Shown piece by piece: positions 1-5,500 of a stretch of 5,500 nt of DNA. Under the pieces are notes generated by a model that was given only the letters and a program-made list of their open reading frames with translations, was not told the DNA's origin and did not search any database. Position numbers and translations under genes: made by a program. The DNA comes from Cytophagales bacterium. GTDB taxonomy: Bacteria > Bacteroidota > Bacteroidia > Cytophagales > Cyclobacteriaceae. Each line of letters begins with the position of its first letter. Position 1 is the stretch's first letter. The DNA is taken from positions 1-5,500 of the forward strand of contig JAJCYK010000018.1 in NCBI GenBank assembly GCA_029262935.1, read 5' to 3'.

Positions 1-198
1 CCAAATATTGGTTTGATTTACCCGGTAAAGTTGAGAAACCTGAGGATGGAAATTATCGTAACTCAGCTCAAACTTTATGTAGTTCCAAATGAGCAAACAG
101 CAGGCAATCCCAATGGCCAATCCGAGGATATTTATAGCGGAAAACCCTCGATGTTTCCACAAATTTCGCCAGGCAATAATCAAATAGTTTTTTAACAT
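1..198 (-). CDS. MacB/FtsX-family ABC transporter permease D, N-terminal fragment (runs off left edge)
   Basis: I translated this by hand from the ATG at 198-196. The frame stays open to base 1, giving 66 residues that begin MLKNYLIIAWRNLWKHRGFS, followed by a hydrophobic segment at about residues 20-42 and then FELSYDNFHP..SQLYRVNQ. This is the standard start of the roughly 800-aa double-FtsX permeases: a short basic amphipathic N-terminus in the cytoplasm, TM1, then the opening of the first periplasmic MacB-like core domain. The FELS(Y/F)D..HP and (L/I)(Y/F)RV-like residues match the same positions in permease C just upstream. The start is one base after the TGA stop of permease C, in the arrangement TGA-A-ATG, with no Shine-Dalgarno sequence, so translational coupling is likely. 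The first 20 codons are almost identical at DNA level to those of permease C. The rest of the gene lies outside the window; membership of the family is secure, but the full length is inferred. Confidence 0.9.
   Translation of the reverse strand, partial: MLKNYLIIAWRNLWKHRGFSAINILGLAIGIACCLLIWNYIKFELSYDNFHPQVSQLYRVNQTNIW
140..198 (-). repeat. 59-bp direct repeat, copy 2 (5' end of permease D)
   Basis: This stretch matches 2538-2596 at 57 of 59 bases, in the same orientation. One edge is exactly the ATG start codon (198). At the other edge, seven mismatches in a row follow directly (139-133 against 2537-2531). The two differences are a silent AAA/AAG at codon 3 and ATT/ACT (Ile/Thr) at codon 7. 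The two copies are 2398 bp apart, which is the full length of permease C plus the one-base gap. Recombination between the copies would therefore remove exactly one gene and leave an intact start. Confidence 0.9.
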
Positions 199-199
199 T

Positions 200-2596
200 T
201 CATTGAGTTTTTAAGGCATCAGCGGGATTGGCTATGGCGGCTTGAAAGGTTTTGTAACCTACCGTTAACCCCACCAGGAGGAGTGAAACTATTGCGGCTG
301 TCAAGAAAACCTCAACTTCAAGATTCACTCTGTAAGTAAAATTCTCCAACCAATTCTTCATTATGTAATAGCTGATTGGTATGGAAACCAACAAGGCAAA
401 ACAGGTAACTAATATGAAGTGTCTGGACAACAGCAATACCACATTTGAAGTGGTTGCTCCCAACACTTTACGAACGCCTATTTCTTTAAACTTACCTGCC
501 GTGACAAAGGTAATTAGACCAAGCAAGCCAATGCAACCAATAATGATTGCAAGAGTGGTAAAGACTTTAAATAAACTAGAGAGTTTTTGTTCTGCATTGT
601 AGAACTCGGTTATGGTTTCATCCAAAAATTGATATTCAAATATATAATCTGGATAAATTTTGGTCCATGCTTCATCGATATTTGCAATAGTTTTGGAAAT
701 ATCCGGCCCGGCAACCTTCACGCCACCCATCATGTATCGATTCGCGCCCACTAAAAAAATGCACGGTTGAATTGCATGATGTAGTGAACTAGCATTAAAG
801 TCTTGCACAACACCTTGAATGGGGGCTTCGACTCCCCAGAAGGTAATGTATTTCCCAATGGCCTGCTCGCTGCTAGTAAGACCCATAGATGTTACAAAAG
901 ACTCATTCACCAAAAACATATTGGCGCTGTCGGATGGTGGTAAATTGTCGCCTGCGCTTAGGGGTATCTCGTAGGTTGTCAAAAAGTGCTCATCAATAAA
1001 TTTGACCTGCGTATAGGCGGTCAGCAGATCTTTCCCATTGTCAAAGGTAAAATCACCTGCCCAGCTATCGTCTGAGGCAGCACCGGTGTTACTTAAACTA
1101 TAAGCGTTTATGCCGGTTTGCCCATTCAATGACTGCGCTATCAGTGCCGCTTTACTGGCATTTTGTACAGGTAAAGGGAACTCTATAATGGCCTCTTTAT
1201 TAAAGCCCATGGAAGATTTTTGAAAATAATCCAGTTGGTTAGTGACCACCAAAGTACATATTATAAGAGCTTGAGATATAACCAATTGAGCGGTCACCAA
1301 AGTGGTCCGTAAGGAGAATCCTGATTTTGAAGAAACGTTAATAGAGTTCTTAATTGCCTCAATTGGCTTAAAGCTGGACACTAAAAAAGCTGGATATAGG
1401 CCTGCCAAAATACAGACAAGAATCAATACGGCAATTAAGAATAGTGCCAGGCTAATAACTCTGACAAGATCAAAATCAAGACCATATCCCACCAAGTCTT
1501 CTACTAAAACGAACCCCAGGCGCATCATGATCACAGCCCCTAGAACCGCTAGGGTAGTAACCAGGAAGGTCTCACCCAAAAATTGCCAGATCAGTTGGGC
1601 ACGCTGACCTCCCAAGACCTTTCTCACACCGATCTCCTTGGAGCGTTGCGCCGCCAAAACCGTATTGAGGTTAATAAAATTAATACACGAAGTGATGAGT
1701 AAAACTAGCCCGATAAACCCCATGGCCCATAGGGACTTCTTAGATACAACCCGACCACCAAAAGTTGAAAACCTGATGTCATAATGCACATCACCAAGTG
1801 GTTGCAAAAATAACCTTACCTGTTTAGCATAATCTTCGTGCCAGTGGTTGCCGAAATAAGGTTCCAGCTGTTTATTCATGTAAGCCAGGTCATCCTGGTT
1901 TTTCAACTTTAAATAACAATGCACACGCCCGGAGCTGGCATCCCAACCTTCCCAACCACGTTTATCTTCTTCACCCAAGTTTATGGAGATTAACATGTTA
2001 AAAGGCAGGTCGGTATTTTGTGGTGCATCTTTCACGACTCCAGTCACCCTTAAATCGAGGTTGTTGTTAATGTTAATTATTTGATCCAGCGGGTTTTCGT
2101 CACCAAAGTATTTTGTGGCCAGGCTTTCAGAAAGTACTACGGTCTTTTGCTCGGACAATGCCGACTGAGGGCTTCCCAACACCCACTGGTAGGGAAAGAT
2201 TTGGAAATAGTCCGGGTCTACATATGCAATGCCTCGCTCTTCCTTATATCGGTTAACTTGTTTATTGCGGACAATATTAACAATCGGGCTTTGAACATTG
2301 GCGTCAACTATGGTTAAGGCCTCAATTTGGTTAAAATCTGCCCGTACAGTTTCCGGTAAAGGATAAGGCATGGCTTGAGTAAACCGACGGTTGCCGTGCG
2401 CATTGTCTTCCATAACTATGCGAAAGATATTATCCGATTCTGGGTGATGTCCGTCAAAACTTAACTCGAATTGTACCAGTAAAAAGACCATACAAGCGCC
2501 AGCAATACCTAAGGCTAACCCAACTATGTTCCACAATGAAAACCCTCGATGTTTCCACAAATTTCGCCAGGCAATAGTCAAATAGTTCTTTAACAT
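200..2596 (-). CDS. MacB/FtsX-family double-domain ABC transporter permease C
   Basis: Complete 798-aa inner-membrane permease, the normal length for this Bacteroidota family. Visible order: cytoplasmic N-terminus 1-20; TM1 about 21-43; first periplasmic MacB-like core about 45-285 (with YFGDENPLDQ at 163-172 and VTGVVKD at 184-190); TM2 about 290-312; cytoplasmic loop KEIGVRKVLGGQ at 320-331; TM3 about 341-363; TM4 about 377-403; KPIEAIK at 410-416; TM5 about 429-451; second periplasmic core about 455-675; TM6 about 679-700; loop KEIGVRKVLGAT at 704-715; TM7 about 722-744; TM8 about 762-783; C-terminal NPADALK at 790-796. It is thus two MacB-type permease halves in one chain, both with an intact putative ATPase-contact loop. 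By family it should convert cytoplasmic ATP hydrolysis into movement of the periplasmic domains, but no ATPase is encoded here and the substrate is unknown. The ATG at 2596 is chosen because it aligns with the starts of permeases B and D and lies 2 nt after the stop of B. No Shine-Dalgarno sequence is present. Confidence 0.96.
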   Translation of the reverse strand: MLKNYLTIAWRNLWKHRGFSLWNIVGLALGIAGACMVFLLVQFELSFDGHHPESDNIFRIVMEDNAHGNRRFTQAMPYPLPETVRADFNQIEALTIVDANVQSPIVNIVRNKQVNRYKEERGIAYVDPDYFQIFPYQWVLGSPQSALSEQKTVVLSESLATKYFGDENPLDQIININNNLDLRVTGVVKDAPQNTDLPFNMLISINLGEEDKRGWEGWDASSGRVHCYLKLKNQDDLAYMNKQLEPYFGNHWHEDYAKQVRLFLQPLGDVHYDIRFSTFGGRVVSKKSLWAMGFIGLVLLITSCINFINLNTVLAAQRSKEIGVRKVLGGQRAQLIWQFLGETFLVTTLAVLGAVIMMRLGFVLVEDLVGYGLDFDLVRVISLALFLIAVLILVCILAGLYPAFLVSSFKPIEAIKNSINVSSKSGFSLRTTLVTAQLVISQALIICTLVVTNQLDYFQKSSMGFNKEAIIEFPLPVQNASKAALIAQSLNGQTGINAYSLSNTGAASDDSWAGDFTFDNGKDLLTAYTQVKFIDEHFLTTYEIPLSAGDNLPPSDSANMFLVNESFVTSMGLTSSEQAIGKYITFWGVEAPIQGVVQDFNASSLHHAIQPCIFLVGANRYMMGGVKVAGPDISKTIANIDEAWTKIYPDYIFEYQFLDETITEFYNAEQKLSSLFKVFTTLAIIIGCIGLLGLITFVTAGKFKEIGVRKVLGATTSNVVLLLSRHFILVTCFALLVSIPISYYIMKNWLENFTYRVNLEVEVFLTAAIVSLLLVGLTVGYKTFQAAIANPADALKTQ
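2538..2596 (-). repeat. 59-bp direct repeat, copy 1 (5' end of permease C)
   Basis: Partner of 140-198, with 57 of 59 bases identical. It encodes the cytoplasmic N-terminal segment MLKNYLTIAWRNLWKHRGFS. Identity begins exactly at the ATG and ends just before TM1, after which the two genes diverge strongly. The equivalent stretch of permease B (4931-4989) is clearly related but matches at only about two thirds of positions, so ordinary family conservation does not explain the near-identity of C and D. Confidence 0.9.
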
Positions 2597-2598
2597 GG

Positions 2599-4989
2599 CT
2601 AGTTGTTTTTCAAAGTACTCGCTGGGTTAACAGATGCAGCACGCAATGCCCGATGCCCCACAGTCAATAGTCCTACCGCAAGAGCCAAGCCTAGTCCCCA
2701 AAGAAATTCACTAATGCCTATTGAAACTTTATAAGCAAAATAGCTAAGCCAATTGCTCATGGCAATCCAGGCAATGGGTATGGCAATAAGAAAGGCAACT
2801 ATGATTTGATTTAGAAAAGATTTAGATAAGTGCAGGAAAAGATTTGCTACTGAGGCTCCAAGCACTTTTCTAATACTTATTTCTTTGGTTCTTCTACGAA
2901 TGATAAAAGATGCTAGCCCGAACAGACCCAAACAGGCAATAAATATGGTAAGCGCGGCTCCTATAGTAAACAGGCTTTGGGCCCTTTTGTCTGCTTGATA
3001 AAAACGGGCCAGTTGCTGGTTAAGAAAATGCAACTCCATAACTGTAGTATTATCAAATTTCTCATGCACTTTATTAATCGCAGCGATGGTTTCAGTAATG
3101 TTGTTAGCTGAAATTTTTATGCTGAAATAATCAACAGATTGAATTACATTGGACCAAGAAGCCACTACCAAGGGAGCCACGTCCTCATGAAGGGATTGAA
3201 AATGGAAGCCTTCCAGTAATCCAACTATCTTATAGTTACCAGCTTGTGATATAGAAAGATATTTTCCAATGGGATCTTTTAAACCAAGCAGATCAGCCGC
3301 TTGTTGATTGATCAATACAGTGCTGGAGTCACTCAACCTGTTACCTGAAAAATTACGTCCTGCGAGCATATTCATGTCATAAGTAGCTACCATATCCTCA
3401 TCAAAACTCATAAAATAGGTTTGAAGAGAATCTCCCAAGAGGGCATCGGTGCTGGCATAAATTTGTGCGATGTCCTTCCATTCACCAGGCACTCGGGAAG
3501 ACGCAGCCACTTTTTCAACACCTGGTATTTGAGCAAACTCGTATTTCATTGTTTCAAAATTGCCCCGTACATTTCCGTTATTAATATCAACTACTGCCAT
3601 GGCCTGATGATCGAATCCCAAGTTTCGATTTTGGATGTAATTCATCTGTTTGTTCGCAACAACCGTAGCCACAATCATCACGATAGAAAGGGCAAATTGA
3701 GTAACTACTAATCCTTGCCGAAGGTAAAGATTGCCCAGGCTGGTTTTTACCTCACCTTTTACTGTGGTTGAAGCGTCCAGTTTTGAGAGATATAAAGCGG
3801 GGTAAAGTCCAGAAAAGAAGCCAATGACCAAGGTAATAGCTAGTAATACCTGGGTAAGATCACCTACGGTACTTAAGTTAAAAACAAACTCTTTTTCAGT
3901 AATTTGGTTGAAGTAGGGCAACAAGAATTTTACTAACCCCATGGATATGAAAAACGCAATTAAGGCAATGATCATGGATTCACTTAGAAACTGTACCATG
4001 AGTTGCCATCTTTGAGCACCTGAGACTTTTCTAATCCCTATTTCCCGGGCCCGTTGGCTGGATTTCGCAGTAGCTAGGTTTATGTAGTTAATGCAGGCGA
4101 TGATTAATAGAAACAAACCGATTGCAGCAAAAAGATACGTATATCGTATTTCACCTTTATTTGATTCTGCGCCAAATTCCACAGACGCAGATTGAAAATA
4201 GATGTCCTTAATGCTTTGAAATTCCAGATCACTACGATCCGCTTGATCGGGCCAGTAGCGGGCACTAAAACTTGAAGATTTCTCCTGTAAGGATTCAATG
4301 TCACTCGCTTGATTTAGCCGCAGGTAAGTAAAGGCCCCATACTGAGACCAATCTTGGTCGTACCTGAGGAAAAGGCTGTCCTGCAGGTTGCCATTTACTA
4401 ATAGATCGAATTGCAAATGGGAATTGCTGGGTATGTCTTTAATTACGCCGGTAATAATAGCGTCACCAAAATTTTGGAATTCCATGACTTCTCCTATTGG
4501 CGTGGTCGTTCCATAATATTTTTTAGCCGTTCGCTCCGTTATCACTACGGCATTTGGTTGAGAAAAGCAGGTCTCTTCCTGACCGTGTACGAAGTCAAAG
4601 CTGAACATTTCAAAGAAATTGCTTTCAACCATAAAGTAATTTCTTTCATGTAGTTGCTCGTTATTAACTACTGTATTAAGGTGACCAAAGGGTTGGAACA
4701 AACGCGTAGTTTCTTCTACTTCTGGATAGTCCCGAGCTAAAGCTTCGCCTACTGGAGGGGCTGTTTGACCATAATATCGCGGTGCTTCTCCTGATTGATC
4801 CACTTCCACGACTCTGAAGATGTAATCCGAGTCCTCATGAAATCCGTCTTGCGTGAGTTCATGATTTATGAATAAATACAAGAGACAAGAACAGGTAATG
4901 CCAATGGTAAGCCCTAATATATTTATCAGAGAAAACATCTTGTTTTTATGCAGATTCCGCCAGGCAATTTTGAAGTAGTTCCTAAGCAT
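2599..4989 (-). CDS. MacB/FtsX-family double-domain ABC transporter permease B
   Basis: Complete 796-aa inner-membrane permease, paralogous to C along its whole length. Visible order: MLRNYFKIAWRNLHKNKMFS N-terminus; TM1 about 20-42; first periplasmic core about 45-280 (TERTAKKYYG at 151-160, ITGVIKDIPSNS at 179-190); TM2 about 284-304; loop REIGIRKVSGAQ at 315-326; TM3 about 333-356; TM4 about 380-402; TM5 about 426-448; second periplasmic core about 450-670 (DPIGKYL at 572-578, HFLNQQLARFYQAD at 654-667); TM6 about 673-696; loop KEISIRKVLGAS at 702-713; TM7 about 721-745; TM8 about 762-781; tail NPASTLKNN. The motif after the last helix of each half is unusual: DASTTVK at 405-411 and NPASTLK at 788-794 lack the acidic residue found in permeases A and C. 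It starts 22 nt after the stop of A and ends with TAG 2 nt before the start of C. No Shine-Dalgarno sequence precedes the ATG. It is a membrane transport or mechanotransmission subunit; substrate and ATPase partner are unknown. Confidence 0.96.
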   Translation of the reverse strand: MLRNYFKIAWRNLHKNKMFSLINILGLTIGITCSCLLYLFINHELTQDGFHEDSDYIFRVVEVDQSGEAPRYYGQTAPPVGEALARDYPEVEETTRLFQPFGHLNTVVNNEQLHERNYFMVESNFFEMFSFDFVHGQEETCFSQPNAVVITERTAKKYYGTTTPIGEVMEFQNFGDAIITGVIKDIPSNSHLQFDLLVNGNLQDSLFLRYDQDWSQYGAFTYLRLNQASDIESLQEKSSSFSARYWPDQADRSDLEFQSIKDIYFQSASVEFGAESNKGEIRYTYLFAAIGLFLLIIACINYINLATAKSSQRAREIGIRKVSGAQRWQLMVQFLSESMIIALIAFFISMGLVKFLLPYFNQITEKEFVFNLSTVGDLTQVLLAITLVIGFFSGLYPALYLSKLDASTTVKGEVKTSLGNLYLRQGLVVTQFALSIVMIVATVVANKQMNYIQNRNLGFDHQAMAVVDINNGNVRGNFETMKYEFAQIPGVEKVAASSRVPGEWKDIAQIYASTDALLGDSLQTYFMSFDEDMVATYDMNMLAGRNFSGNRLSDSSTVLINQQAADLLGLKDPIGKYLSISQAGNYKIVGLLEGFHFQSLHEDVAPLVVASWSNVIQSVDYFSIKISANNITETIAAINKVHEKFDNTTVMELHFLNQQLARFYQADKRAQSLFTIGAALTIFIACLGLFGLASFIIRRRTKEISIRKVLGASVANLFLHLSKSFLNQIIVAFLIAIPIAWIAMSNWLSYFAYKVSIGISEFLWGLGLALAVGLLTVGHRALRAASVNPASTLKNN

Positions 4990-5011
4990 TTAGTTGTGGT
5001 TTTGTATGTGT
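4990..5011 (-). other. 22-nt gap between permeases A and B, no RBS or terminator seen
   Basis: This is the longest non-coding stretch in the window. On the coding strand it is A/C-rich and ends ...ACAACTAA directly before the ATG of permease B. It holds no GGAGG-like Shine-Dalgarno sequence, which is normal in Bacteroidota, and no inverted repeat with a T-run that could act as a terminator. It is too short for a full Bacteroidota promoter (TTTG near -33 and TA..TTTG near -7) plus leader, although promoter elements inside the end of gene A cannot be excluded. The likely reading is read-through transcription from A into B. Confidence 0.6.
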
Positions 5012-5500
5012 CTATTCATATCTTAAAGCGTCCACGGGATTCTTACGGGCCGCACGCCAACTGTACCAACTAATAGTAACCAATGTTAATCCTATGGCGA
5101 TGCTACCGGCCAAAGCGAATACCCACCAGCTAAGTGAAGTTTTGTAAGCGTAGTTTTCCAACCAACTAGTAGAGAGATAGTAGCTAATGGGAAGTGCAAT
5201 TACACAGGCAATGAAAACCCACTTGATGAAGTCGTAGTTTAGCAGACGTAACAATTGAAGCAGTGACGCACCGTTTACTTTTCTGACACCGATTTCTTTG
5301 GTCCGATTTAGCATTAAGTATGAACTCACCCCCAGCAGGCCTAAGCAGGTCACAAAAATGGCCAACATAGAGAACAACAAAACGATTTGTCGTAACTGGG
5401 CTTCTGCTTGATAATTTTTATTAAAATCGTCATTCAAAAAGAAATACTCAAAGGGCAGCGTGCCTGTCTGTGCATCCCATCTTGATTTTACCTGAGTAAT
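5012..5500 (-). CDS. MacB/FtsX-family ABC transporter permease A, C-terminal fragment (runs off right edge)
   Basis: The frame is open from base 5500 to the TAG at 5014-5012, giving the last 162 residues of a permease paralogous to B and C. It begins inside the end of the second periplasmic core: the conserved pre-helix motif FEYFFLNDDFNKNYQAE is at fragment residues 17-33 and matches FEYQFLDETITEFYNAE in permease C. Then come TM6 (about 38-62), cytoplasmic loop RTKEIGVRKVNGAS (66-79), TM7 (about 92-109), TM8 (about 125-146) and the C-terminal motif NPVDALRYE (154-162). A TTG at 5437-5435 is not a real start, because family-conserved residues continue upstream of it without a break. If it matches its neighbours, about 630-640 residues lie outside the window. 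It is the most upstream gene visible in the operon; function is as for the others, with the substrate unknown. Confidence 0.93.
   Translation of the reverse strand: MTQVKSRWDAQTGTLPFEYFFLNDDFNKNYQAEAQLRQIVLLFSMLAIFVTCLGLLGVSSYLMLNRTKEIGVRKVNGASLLQLLRLLNYDFIKWVFIACVIALPISYYLSTSWLENYAYKTSLSWWVFALAGSIAIGLTLVTISWYSWRAARKNPVDALRYE

Noticed and set aside
381..602. Plus-strand open frame of 73 codons
   Set aside because: It lies wholly antisense to the C-terminal FtsX domain of permease C and shows no recognisable domain or coding context; it is a shadow frame.
1302..1607. Plus-strand open frame of 101 codons, very rich in basic residues
   Set aside because: It is antisense to TM3-TM5 of permease C. 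The basic composition is what the complement of hydrophobic codons yields in this frame; there is no independent support.
2081..2317. Plus-strand open frame of 78 codons
   Set aside because: It is antisense to the first periplasmic core of permease C, with no recognisable features.
3421..3711. Plus-strand open frame of 96 codons
   Set aside because: It is antisense to permease B around TM5 and the second periplasmic core; no family features.
4104..4304. Minus-strand open frame of 66 codons
   Set aside because: It overlaps permease B out of frame, while B itself is continuous and family-conserved through this stretch.
4411..4653. Plus-strand open frame of 80 codons
   Set aside because: It is antisense to the first periplasmic core of permease B; no recognisable features.
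2597..5000. Shared 7-mer ACAACTA just upstream of the starts of permeases B and C
   Set aside because: The distance to the ATG differs (1 and 3 nt). In one case the 7-mer is part of the last codons and stop of permease B, and permease D lacks it. It is short enough to be chance.
5435..5437. TTG as a possible start of a short 141-aa single-FtsX protein
   Set aside because: The frame is open upstream to the window edge and encodes FEYFF just before it, matching the conserved pre-helix motif of the paralogues. This is an internal leucine codon of a longer gene.
1..5500. CRISPR arrays, tRNA/rRNA genes, insertion sequences, riboswitches, phage or defence genes
   Set aside because: The window is almost completely filled by four permease reading frames. 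No regularly spaced repeats, cloverleaf-like elements, terminal inverted repeats or non-permease genes were seen, and there is no gap large enough for a riboswitch.

Overview
The window appears to come from a Bacteroidota chromosome, most likely a Cytophagia/Cytophagales-type bacterium. The reasons are the moderately AT-rich coding DNA, the lack of Shine-Dalgarno sequences before any start, and the protein family. Roughly 800-residue double-FtsX permeases beginning 'ML(K/R)NY..IAWRNL.K' and set in tandem are typical of that group. Genus and species cannot be read from this sequence.

The whole window is one minus-strand array of at least four paralogous ABC-transporter permease genes of the MacB/FtsX superfamily. 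In transcription order (right to left) they are: the C-terminal end of permease A (5500 to 5012, start outside the window); complete permease B (4989 to 2599, 796 aa); complete permease C (2596 to 200, 798 aa); and the first 66 codons of permease D (198 to 1, continuing off the left edge). The gaps are 22, 2 and 1 nt, with no terminator or promoter visible between genes, so they look like one co-transcribed, probably translationally coupled unit. No stretch longer than 22 nt is non-coding.

Each full-length protein is an internal duplication: TM1, periplasmic MacB-like core domain, TM2-4 with an FtsX domain, TM5, a second periplasmic core, and TM6-8 with a second FtsX domain. One chain therefore resembles two MacB permease subunits fused head to tail. 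Both halves keep the cytoplasmic 'EIG(V/I)RKV.GA'-type loop that in MacB-like permeases lies next to the ATPase. No ATPase gene (no Walker A/B or ABC signature) is present in the window, so a partner must be encoded elsewhere, or the proteins are 'orphan' permeases as in the acidobacterial duplicated orphan permease group. Substrates cannot be inferred.

The most notable non-gene signal is a 59-bp direct repeat (57/59 identical). It covers the first ~20 codons of permeases C and D, ends exactly at the start codon on one side and breaks off sharply on the other, which suggests gene conversion or a recent partial duplication inside the array.
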